Source of the DNA: Omnitrophica WOR_2 bacterium RIFCSPLOWO2_01_FULL_41_12
GTDB lineage: Bacteria > Omnitrophota > Gorgyraeia > Gygaellales > Profunditerraquicolaceae
Length of the DNA: 6,533 nucleotides
Assembly: GCA_001805765.1 (NCBI GenBank)
Contig: MHGW01000010.1
Span: forward strand, 4,453 to 10,985
Direction of reading: 5' to 3'
Shown: positions 1 to 6,301 of the stretch, piece after piece
Position numbering within the stretch: position 1 is the first letter of the stretch
Layout: the number at the start of each line of letters is the position of its first letter
Notes under the pieces: model-generated
What the model was told of the DNA's origin: nothing
Database searches by the model: none
What the model saw: the letters and a program-made list of their open reading frames with translations, nothing else
Position numbers and translations under genes: made by a program

Positions 1-534
1 ATCCACTTTTAATAAATCCGCCACCGCCAAAATATGAGGATTAATATGGCCGGATTTATCCGGGGGTGAGATTAAAATTATCTTTTTTACGCCGGCTAAT
101 TTTGCCGGAAGCACGGTCATATACACACAGGAAGCCAAAGGCGCTGTGCCTGCCGGTATATATACGCCTACCTTCTCTAGCGGCGTAAAGTTCTCGCCTA
201 AAACTAGCCCGTCAGAATCCTTAATCTTCCAGGATTTTCTTAAGGTCTTGCGATGGAACCGGTTGATATTGTCAATGATAATCTTTAAGTTAGCCACGAA
301 ATTCGGGCCGATATTCTGATAGGCACCGCTGATCTCAATCTGGGAAACCTTAAATTGCCGGGGGGATAATTTTACCCCGTCAAATTTTTTAGTATATTTT
401 ACCAGCGCCTCATCGCCGAACAAACGCACATCTTCTATAATAGCGCGCACTCTTTCTTCTAAGCGCTTAGACTTATTAAACTGGCGGTTATAAATTTTTT
501 CTAACTTTTTGCTGTTAAAACGTATTATCTTCAT
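1..534 (-). CDS. hisD: Histidinol dehydrogenase, N-terminal part (cut by left window edge)
   Basis: Reading leftward from the ATG at 534-532, an open frame of 178 codons reaches the window edge without a stop. The translation begins MKIIRFNSKKLEKIYNRQ. At residues 122-132 it has the family signature VGVYIPAGTAP, then PAKLAGVKKIILISPP (143-158) and a GHINPHILAVADLL segment, all typical of histidinol dehydrogenase. The enzyme makes the last two oxidations of histidine biosynthesis in the cytoplasm: L-histidinol plus 2 NAD+ to L-histidine, zinc-dependent. Family members are about 430 residues, so the catalytic Glu-His pair and zinc ligands lie outside the window. The start is 4 nt after the alaS stop, and AAAGG (546-550), 11 nt upstream inside alaS, can serve as the ribosome site. 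It is the last visible gene of the leftward operon, and other his genes may follow. Family assignment is confident; completeness cannot be judged. Confidence 0.93.
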   Translation of the reverse strand, partial: MKIIRFNSKKLEKIYNRQFNKSKRLEERVRAIIEDVRLFGDEALVKYTKKFDGVKLSPRQFKVSQIEISGAYQNIGPNFVANLKIIIDNINRFHRKTLRKSWKIKDSDGLVLGENFTPLEKVGVYIPAGTAPLASCVYMTVLPAKLAGVKKIILISPPDKSGHINPHILAVADLLKVD

Positions 535-538
535 AATC

Positions 539-3067
539 TTAAAGACCTTTATTCTGAATTATATTTTGTAATTCTTGAAATGCTTTTTCAAAATTCTCGG
601 GGTTATTTCCTCCGGCTTGTGCGAAATCCGGCCTTCCGCCGCCGCTGCCGCCGATAATTTTGGCTACGGCTGAAATCAGCTCTTGGCTAGAAAATCCTTT
701 CCGGCATAAATCTTCGGTTACACCCATCACCAAAAGGGCTTTTTCCTGGTTAGCCGCCCCTAAGGCAATAATTGTATTGCTGACCTTACCTTTAATCAAA
801 TCCACAGTTTTTCTTAACGTATCCATCTCTACATTTTCCATCTTTTGCGTAATCACTTTGATACCGTTTATTTCTGCGGCATTCTGAATCAGGGAATCTA
901 AAGATTCCTTAATTGTATCCGCCCTCTGCAGGTTCAATTGCTTTTCTAATTCCTTTATACGGGTTGACTTCTTGCTTAACTCCTGCTCAAAACCGTATTT
1001 CTCTTCCTTGATTAACTTATAAGCAAAATGTCCGGTTACTGCCTCTATCCTTCTTATTCCGGAAGCCACAGAACCTTCAGTAGTTATTTTAAAGTAGCCG
1101 ATTGCGCCGGTACTGCTTAAATGTGTTCCGCCACAAACCTCTTTGGAAACATCATCTATGGTAACTACACGCACCTTGCCCTCGTATTTCTCTGCGAAGA
1201 ATGCCAGTGCCCCTTTCTTCTTCGCCTCTGATAAAGTTATTACCTTGGTATTCAGTTGATAATTATTTATGACAGCGCTATTCACCATTTCTTCTATTCT
1301 TTGCAGTTGGCCTTTGTCTATATCCTTAAAATGGGTAAAATCAAAACGTAACCTTTCCTCAGCCACCAGAGAACCTTGCTGTTGCACATGCGCTCCTAAT
1401 ACCTTTCTTAAAGCCGCCTGTAAAAGATGGGAGGCAGTATGATTTCTGGCTAAAGAAAGCCTTCTGCTGACATCTATATTGGCAGAGACAAAATCACCGA
1501 CTTTCAAACTTCCTGCTTTAACCATGCCGATATGCAAGATAACCTTATTGTTCTTGCGGGTATCAGAAACTACAAATAAATTTTTTCCTTTTTTTAACTC
1601 ACCTCTATCACCTACCTGGCCTCCGGATTCAGGATAAAAAGGCGTCTTATCCAGGATTAACTGGCCTTCTTCTCCTTTAATTATTTTTTTCACCTGTTTT
1701 TCGTCTCTTACGATGCGTAATATCTTGCTTACAGAAGTATAATCTTGATAACCTAAAAATTTAGTTTCTTTTATGCCTAAATATAAATCCCCCAGCGCAA
1801 AAACTTCGCCCTTCATTTTACTTTTGAGTTTTGAACGCGTTTTCTGTTGTGCCAATTCACTGTTAAAAGTTTGCGCCGAAAACTGGATGGCGTTTTTTTT
1901 CAACCAACCTAAAGTGAGCTCTAATGGTATACCATAGGTATCGTAAAGTTGAAAGGCAATTCTTCCCGCCTCTTGCGGGTCTTCTTTCTTTAAAAGGCCG
2001 GAAAACTTTTCTGCAAATAACTTATCGCTGGAATTAAAAGTAGAAATAAAATTCTCCTCCTCTGCCAGAATAATTTCCGCGATATTCTCTCTTCGCTGTG
2101 GCAGTTGCGGATAAGGAACCTGCATAACCTGGCTAACCTCGGGAACTAATTTATACAAATAAGGCTTCTTTATTCCTAGCGCCCACAAATGCATCCTGCT
2201 TTTACGGATTAATTTTCTCACTACATAACCCCGGCCTTCATTTGCCGGTAAAACCCCGTCATAAATGGCAAAGACTATAGCGCGAATGTGATCAGCAACA
2301 GTATAGACCAATTCCAAACGCGGCGATTTATTTACTTCTGAAATAATTTCTTTTATTATCGGCGCAAATAAATCTGTCTCAAAATTACTATACACACCCT
2401 GCATTACTGCTGTCAATCTCTCTAAACCCATACCCGTATCTATATTTTTCTTAGGCAGGGGCTCTAATCTTGCCCCCTCTTTTCGGTTAAATTGAGTAAA
2501 GACCAGATTCCAGATTTCAACTTGGCCTTTTTTATGGTTAAAAAATATTTCCGAACAGGGGCCGCAAGGCCCGTTTGGGCCTTTTTCCCGTGCCTCGGCC
2601 GGCCAGAAATTTTCCTTATCCCCTAATTTTAAGATTCTATTTTCCGGGATTTTTATTTTATCCTTCCATATCTTATAGGCCTCTAAGTCATCTTTATATA
2701 CGGAGACGGAAAGTTTTTCTTTTTTAATTTTTAAATCTTTAGTTAAAAATTCCCAGGCCCAAACAATAGCTTCCTCTTTAAAATAATCTCCGAAGGAAAA
2801 ATTTCCCAGCATCTCAAAGAAAGTGTGGTGGCTGGGGGTCTTGCCGACCTTGTCTAAATCATCAGTGCGCAGGCACCGCTGGCTAGTTGCAGCGCGCCTT
2901 GAACCGGAAGAAAAACCTAAGAATTCTTTTTTAAACTGATTCATTCCCGCAGGCGTAAACAATACTGTGGGGTCTTCCTTAGGCACTAAAGAATCGCTTT
3001 CTATAACCCTATGGCCTTTGTTTTTAAAAAAATCCAGAAATTTTTCCCTTAAGATATCTGCGCGCAT
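539..3067 (-). CDS. alaS: Alanyl-tRNA synthetase
   Basis: Cytoplasmic class II synthetase that charges tRNA-Ala with alanine and hydrolyses mischarged Ser/Gly-tRNA-Ala. The protein is 842 residues, close to the usual 870-880, and full length in domain content. The aminoacylation domain has TSQRCLRTDD (61-70) and HHTFFEMLGNFSFGDYF (80-96) of motif 2, and motif 3 TGMGLERL (211-218). The editing domain has HTASH (543-547) and CGGTH (645-649), together the four metal-binding residues of a functional editing site. A coiled region (about 690-715) leads to the C-Ala domain with the glycine-rich GGSGGGRPDFAQAGG (806-820). I start at the ATG at 3067-3065; an in-frame TTG directly before it (3070-3068) would add one residue. 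No clear Shine-Dalgarno sequence precedes it, and the recX stop is 9 nt upstream, so translation is probably coupled. alaS next to recX is a common bacterial arrangement. Confidence 0.98.
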   Translation of the reverse strand: MRADILREKFLDFFKNKGHRVIESDSLVPKEDPTVLFTPAGMNQFKKEFLGFSSGSRRAATSQRCLRTDDLDKVGKTPSHHTFFEMLGNFSFGDYFKEEAIVWAWEFLTKDLKIKKEKLSVSVYKDDLEAYKIWKDKIKIPENRILKLGDKENFWPAEAREKGPNGPCGPCSEIFFNHKKGQVEIWNLVFTQFNRKEGARLEPLPKKNIDTGMGLERLTAVMQGVYSNFETDLFAPIIKEIISEVNKSPRLELVYTVADHIRAIVFAIYDGVLPANEGRGYVVRKLIRKSRMHLWALGIKKPYLYKLVPEVSQVMQVPYPQLPQRRENIAEIILAEEENFISTFNSSDKLFAEKFSGLLKKEDPQEAGRIAFQLYDTYGIPLELTLGWLKKNAIQFSAQTFNSELAQQKTRSKLKSKMKGEVFALGDLYLGIKETKFLGYQDYTSVSKILRIVRDEKQVKKIIKGEEGQLILDKTPFYPESGGQVGDRGELKKGKNLFVVSDTRKNNKVILHIGMVKAGSLKVGDFVSANIDVSRRLSLARNHTASHLLQAALRKVLGAHVQQQGSLVAEERLRFDFTHFKDIDKGQLQRIEEMVNSAVINNYQLNTKVITLSEAKKKGALAFFAEKYEGKVRVVTIDDVSKEVCGGTHLSSTGAIGYFKITTEGSVASGIRRIEAVTGHFAYKLIKEEKYGFEQELSKKSTRIKELEKQLNLQRADTIKESLDSLIQNAAEINGIKVITQKMENVEMDTLRKTVDLIKGKVSNTIIALGAANQEKALLVMGVTEDLCRKGFSSQELISAVAKIIGGSGGGRPDFAQAGGNNPENFEKAFQELQNIIQNKGL

Positions 3068-3076
3068 CAATAGAGC

Positions 3077-3538
3077 TTATATTTTGATTTGATTTATGGC
3101 ATCGGTTATTACTTGCGGAGAGAAACCGCGGCGTAAAAGGTATGCAAAAAGCCGTCTTTTTAGTTTTTGGGGCTCAAGCCTTTTTAACCTACCCACTCTC
3201 TCTCGGACAATTTTGCTGACTATCTCTTCTTCGCAATAATTTTTCTTGGTTTCTTCAATCTGGCTGTCTATCAGTTCACTGATAATACCTTTTATTTTTA
3301 GTTCCTGCCTTAGCCTTCTAAAGCCTAAAGGTTTTTTTAGGCGCGATTCAATCCAGACCTGGGTAAAATACGCGTCATCTATAAATTTTTTCTCTTTTAG
3401 AAATGCGACGGTCTCTTTTATTATCTCAGGAGCAAATTTTTTCTTTTCCAGGCGCGCAAAGATTTCTTTTTCGCTGCGCGGCCTGAATTTCAGCAGTAAA
3501 AAGGCGTAATTCCTGGCCTTCTGTAAATCATCTTGCAT
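3077..3538 (-). CDS. recX: Regulatory protein RecX
   Basis: Small protein of 153 residues, the usual size for RecX, which binds RecA filaments and modulates (mostly inhibits) their growth and strand-exchange activity. It shows the family's repeated three-helix pattern. The first repeat has LLLKFRPRSEKEIFARLEKKKF (15-36, given in part). The second has EKKFIDDAYFTQVWIESR (49-66) then GFRRLRQELKIKGI (72-85). The third has LKRRLFAYLLRRGFSPQVI (126-144). Lysine and arginine are abundant, as expected for this family. The ATG follows the htrA TAA with no gap (TAAATG) and no visible Shine-Dalgarno sequence, so reinitiation after htrA is likely. RecX normally follows recA directly; here htrA intervenes, but all three genes share one transcript by layout, so co-expression with its RecA target is kept. 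Confidence 0.93.
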   Translation of the reverse strand: MQDDLQKARNYAFLLLKFRPRSEKEIFARLEKKKFAPEIIKETVAFLKEKKFIDDAYFTQVWIESRLKKPLGFRRLRQELKIKGIISELIDSQIEETKKNYCEEEIVSKIVRERVGRLKRLEPQKLKRRLFAYLLRRGFSPQVITDAINQIKI

Positions 3539-5035
3539 TTATTGGTTTTTCAGCAAAAAATATCCGCGCGATGTCTTTATCAGGGCATCGCCTTTTAAAT
3601 CCTTAATTATTTTTTTGTAATCAGAGGTACTTTGTGCTGGCTGTTTATTTATTTCTAAGATAATATCGCCGGGAATTAAACCTGCCTCATCGCTTAAGCT
3701 ATTCGGCGCAACATCAATTACCACTACCCCTTTTTTCTCTTCAATCCTGAAACGCCGGGCAATATCAGAATCTAAATCCTGCACCTCTAATCCGCGCCAT
3801 GCCCCGCTTACTCCCTGAGCCGCCTCTTCGATTTCCTGCGGCCTTTCACCGATTTCTACTTCCAGGGTTAACTCTTTTTTCTCGCGGATGATGTTTACTT
3901 TTACTTTACGGCCTACTTCAATTTTAGCCACCGAACTCAATAATTCCCTGACATTATTAACGGACTTATTATCAAATTGCTTAATTACATCGCTTTCTTT
4001 TATCCCTGCCTTTTGCGCCGGGCTATTTTCTAAAATCTTGGAAACCAACACGCCGTTTTGATCTAAGAGCCCAAAATATTTTACTAAATCCTCATTTAAA
4101 TCCTGCACGGTAACACCCAGCCAGCCATAAAGTATTTTTTTGCCTTCAATCAGCCGGGAAATAATCCTCTTGGCACTATTAACGGGAATGGCAAAACCCA
4201 CGCCCTGATAACCGCCGCTGGTAGAGAATATCGCCACATTGATACCCACTATCTCGCCTTTAAGGTTAACCAAAGGCCCGCCGGAATTTCCCGGGTTAAT
4301 CGCCGCATCAGTCTGAATAAGGTCATTATAATCCCGCTCGCGGGAAACTGTCCTGCCCAGGGAACGATGTAGTGCGCTAATCACGCCTGCGGTTACCGTG
4401 GGCTCTGGGTTTTGCAAGGCAAAACCAAAGGGATTTCCGATGGCCACGACCCACTGGCCGATCTTTAAATTATCGGAATCACCCAAATTGGCCAACGGAA
4501 GATTACGCGCATTTATCTTGATAATGGCTAAGTCTGAACGGGAATCTTCGCCTTTTATCTCTCCCTTAAACTCCCTGCCGTCAGATAAAGTTACGGTGAT
4601 TTTATCCGCGTCGCTGACTACATGCTCATTGGTTAAAATATAACCTTCGGCATTAATAATTACGCCTGAGCCCAATCCCGTCTGCTTATATTCTTGATCA
4701 GGCATTTGGCTAAAGAAGTCATTGAAGAACCGGTGAAAAGACTCGTCTTCCCCGAACGGCGATTCTTGGCCAAAAGGTGAACCAAAATAAAATTGCCTTC
4801 CGCCTCTCATTTTAGCGGTATGTTCTGTGCTAATGGAGACTACTGCTTTACCGGTAGTGTTGGCGACATTAATTACTGCATCCTCCATCCTGAATCCTTC
4901 AAAAGATGGCGATGTATCTTGTCTTTCACCCTGGCTTTGCACTACGGGAGAAAAATCTAACCTGGCCGCCACCAGAAGGCCCACGATTAAACCTATAACC
5001 AACGCTAACCCGAAAAATATTATTTTTCTTTTCAT
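3539..5035 (-). CDS. HtrA/DegP/DegQ-family periplasmic serine protease with two PDZ domains
   Basis: Envelope quality-control protease/chaperone of 498 residues. The N-terminus (MKRK, then hydrophobic residues 5-24) is a signal peptide or membrane anchor; VAA at 22-24 is a possible signal-peptidase site. A Gly/Phe-rich loop (about 74-120) resembles the regulatory LA loop of DegP/DegQ. The trypsin-like domain carries an intact triad: His138 in TNEHVV, Asp168 in SRSDLAII and Ser251 in INPGNSGGPL. PDZ1 covers about 302-398 (starts YGWLGVTVQDL) and PDZ2 about 412-498 (starts WRGLEVQDL), so the order is protease-PDZ-PDZ as in DegP/DegQ/MucD. I give no symbol because degP, degQ and mucD cannot be separated from sequence alone. 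The ATG shares an ATGA overlap with the recA stop, and no good Shine-Dalgarno sequence is seen, which argues for coupling to recA. Finding this gene between recA and recX is unusual. Confidence 0.96.
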   Translation of the reverse strand: MKRKIIFFGLALVIGLIVGLLVAARLDFSPVVQSQGERQDTSPSFEGFRMEDAVINVANTTGKAVVSISTEHTAKMRGGRQFYFGSPFGQESPFGEDESFHRFFNDFFSQMPDQEYKQTGLGSGVIINAEGYILTNEHVVSDADKITVTLSDGREFKGEIKGEDSRSDLAIIKINARNLPLANLGDSDNLKIGQWVVAIGNPFGFALQNPEPTVTAGVISALHRSLGRTVSRERDYNDLIQTDAAINPGNSGGPLVNLKGEIVGINVAIFSTSGGYQGVGFAIPVNSAKRIISRLIEGKKILYGWLGVTVQDLNEDLVKYFGLLDQNGVLVSKILENSPAQKAGIKESDVIKQFDNKSVNNVRELLSSVAKIEVGRKVKVNIIREKKELTLEVEIGERPQEIEEAAQGVSGAWRGLEVQDLDSDIARRFRIEEKKGVVVIDVAPNSLSDEAGLIPGDIILEINKQPAQSTSDYKKIIKDLKGDALIKTSRGYFLLKNQ

Positions 5036-6063
5036 CCCAGACTAATTTTTTTACGGACTTCTTTTTCTATATCGTCTTGAATTTTAGGTTTTTCTTTTAA
5101 TAATTTTATGGCCTGGTCCCTGCCCTGGCCAAGTTTCTCATTTTGAAAAGACAACCAGGTCCCGGACTTTTCGATAATCTCTAAATTAATCGCGGCATCT
5201 ATGATACTGGCAGCCTTGGCAATGCCTTCAGCGTGCAATATCTCAAATTCTGCCTCGCGAAACGGCGGGGCAATTTTATTCTTCACTACCCGCGCCCTTA
5301 CCCTTCCGCCGATAACCAGATCACCGGATTTTAGGGAAACGATTCTTCTTAAATCCAGCCTTACTGAAGAATAAAATTTCAAAGCCCGGCCGCCGGTAGT
5401 GGTTTCAGGCGAACCAAACATTACCCCGATTTTTTCTCTGAGCTGATTGATAAAAATCACGCAGGTGCGCGACTTGCTTATAGCGGCAGTGAGTTTACGC
5501 AACGCCTGCGACATCAGCCGTGCCTGTAAACCCATATGCGCATCCCCCATCTCGCCTTCTATTTCTGCGCGCGGAGTAAGCGCGGCTACAGAATCAATCA
5601 CAATTAAATCTACGGCATTTGAACGCACCAGTGTCTCAGTAATCTCCAATGCCTGCTCACCGGTATCCGGCTGAGAGATAAATAAATCATCGAGGTTGAC
5701 TCCGATAATTTTAGCATAGGTGGAATCAAAGGCGTGTTCCGCGTCAATAAAAGCAGCCACCCCGCCTTTTTTCTGAATCTCCTTGATCACGCTTAAGGTA
5801 AGCGTGGTTTTACCAGATGCCTCAGGCCCGAATATTTCAATCACCCTGCCCCGCGGCAGGCCTCCAATACCTAAGGCTACATCCAAAGTAAGCGCGCCCG
5901 TAGGAATTGCCTCTACATCCGCCTTAATCTGACCGCCCAACTTCATAATGGAACCTTTGCCAAACTGTTTTTCTATCTGAGCAAGCGCCAGTTCCAAGGC
6001 CTTCTGGCGTTCAGAAATATCGTGCGCGCCTTCCTTCACGCTCGTCTTTTTTTCCAAAACCAT
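5032..6063 (-). CDS. recA: Recombinase RecA
   Basis: ATP-dependent strand-exchange protein that forms filaments on single-stranded DNA, drives homologous repair and, in SOS-competent bacteria, triggers LexA self-cleavage. The protein is 343 residues, typical for RecA. Visible motifs are Walker A GPEASGKT (79-86), the Walker B strand VDLIVIDSVA (151-160), the MGDAHMGLQARLMSQALRKL block (172-191), the L1/L2 DNA-binding loop region with GVMFGSPETTTGGRALKFY (213-231), and VVKNKIAPPFREAEFEI (259-275). The C-terminus (KEVRKKISLG) is basic and lacks the acidic tail of the E. coli protein. The frame stays open to a GTG at 6090, but the ATG at 6063-6061 is chosen because AAGGAGGG lies 4-5 nt before it and the upstream alternatives would be translated through that site. 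recA heads the leftward operon behind a consensus promoter. No frameshift or missing key residue was seen. Confidence 0.98.
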   Translation of the reverse strand: MVLEKKTSVKEGAHDISERQKALELALAQIEKQFGKGSIMKLGGQIKADVEAIPTGALTLDVALGIGGLPRGRVIEIFGPEASGKTTLTLSVIKEIQKKGGVAAFIDAEHAFDSTYAKIIGVNLDDLFISQPDTGEQALEITETLVRSNAVDLIVIDSVAALTPRAEIEGEMGDAHMGLQARLMSQALRKLTAAISKSRTCVIFINQLREKIGVMFGSPETTTGGRALKFYSSVRLDLRRIVSLKSGDLVIGGRVRARVVKNKIAPPFREAEFEILHAEGIAKAASIIDAAINLEIIEKSGTWLSFQNEKLGQGRDQAIKLLKEKPKIQDDIEKEVRKKISLG

Positions 6064-6067
6064 GATA

Positions 6068-6075
6068 CCCTCCTT
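6068..6075 (-). promoter_or_regulatory. Shine-Dalgarno sequence deciding the recA start
   Basis: On the - strand AAGGAGGG is followed by TATC and the ATG at 6063. It is a near-perfect match to the anti-Shine-Dalgarno sequence at ideal spacing. It fixes the recA start nine codons downstream of the longest-frame GTG start. It is by far the strongest ribosome site of the five leftward genes. Confidence 0.9.
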
Positions 6076-6085
6076 CATACTAATG

Positions 6086-6116
6086 AACACCGGTCCATCT
6101 AATAGGACCGGGTGTT
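6086..6116 (-). promoter_or_regulatory. Hairpin in the recA 5' leader (terminator-like when read on the + strand)
   Basis: Arms 6086-6096 (AACACCGGTCC) and 6105-6116 (GGACCGGGTGTT) pair over 11 bp with one bulged G (6110) and an 8-nt loop. In the recA transcript it would form about 10 nt into the leader and end about 10 nt before the Shine-Dalgarno sequence. On the - strand no T-run follows it, so it should not terminate recA. On the + strand TTTTT (6115-6119) follows, giving an intrinsic terminator form, although no + strand gene lies upstream. It may stabilise the mRNA, tune translation or stop antisense transcription. The structure is clear; the function is not. Confidence 0.6.
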
Positions 6117-6133
6117 TTTAATTTTAGACCATA

Positions 6134-6162
6134 ATTATATCTTAGTAATATTTATCTGTCAA
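6134..6162 (-). promoter_or_regulatory. Consensus sigma70-type promoter for the recA operon
   Basis: Reading leftward, TTGACA (6162-6157) is followed by exactly 17 nt and TATAAT (6139-6134), a perfect match in both hexamers and spacing. Transcription should begin near 6127, giving a leader of about 63 nt. No other promoter of this quality was noticed for the leftward genes, so it probably drives all five. I see no full LexA operator overlapping it, although LexA boxes vary by phylum. Confidence 0.88.
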
Positions 6163-6173
6163 ACAAAAAATCC

Positions 6174-6207
6174 CTCCTTTCTACTTTAATAGACGTAAAA
6201 GTAGGAG
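6174..6207 (-). terminator. Possible weak leftward terminator upstream of the recA promoter
   Basis: CTACTTT (6181-6187) pairs perfectly with AAAGTAG (6198-6204) around a 10-nt loop. An outer CTC/GAG (6174-6176 with 6205-6207) can extend the stem past a 4-nt bulge. Read leftward, GGA and six T residues (6170-6165) follow, the form of an intrinsic terminator. The stem is AT-rich and bulged, so termination may be poor. No - strand gene is visible to its right; it could block antisense readthrough from the pilin side. Confidence 0.3.
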
Positions 6208-6262
6208 TAATCTAACAGGAAAATTTTAATTATAATCAAATACCGCTTTCTCTCATTATTTA

Positions 6263-6291
6263 TTGACAAACGTGAAAGGAGGTGGTATAAA
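6263..6291 (+). promoter_or_regulatory. Near-consensus sigma70-type promoter facing the pilin gene
   Basis: TTGACA (6263-6268), a 17-nt spacer and TATAAA (6286-6291) form an 11-of-12 match to the consensus. Transcription would start near 6298, leaving about 105 nt of transcript before the pilin ATG at 6403. The spacer contains AAAGGAGGTGG (6275-6285), which looks like a ribosome site but would lie upstream of the transcript start. Confidence 0.7.
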
Positions 6292-6301
6292 ATTAAGAGT
6301 T

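Noticed and set aside
660..887. Open frame on the + strand opposite alaS
   Set aside because: Antisense to the conserved C-terminal coding region of alaS, with no ribosome site and low-complexity Ser/Leu/Ile-rich translation. It is a shadow frame; the same applies to + strand frames at 3246-3509, 4398-4643, 4827-5045 and 5447-5674.
3068..3070. TTG one codon upstream of the alaS ATG as start
   Set aside because: Adds a single residue, is a rarer start codon and has no better ribosome site. The ATG product begins MRADILREKF, close to other AlaRS proteins.
6064..6090. Longer recA starting at GTG 6090 or ATG 6078
   Set aside because: These starts would place the strong AAGGAGGG ribosome site inside the coding region and have none of their own. 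The added residues are not typical of RecA N-termini.
6208..6236. TATAAT at 6231-6236 as a + strand promoter
   Set aside because: No TTGACA-like hexamer at the correct distance upstream; the 6263-6291 promoter is much better.
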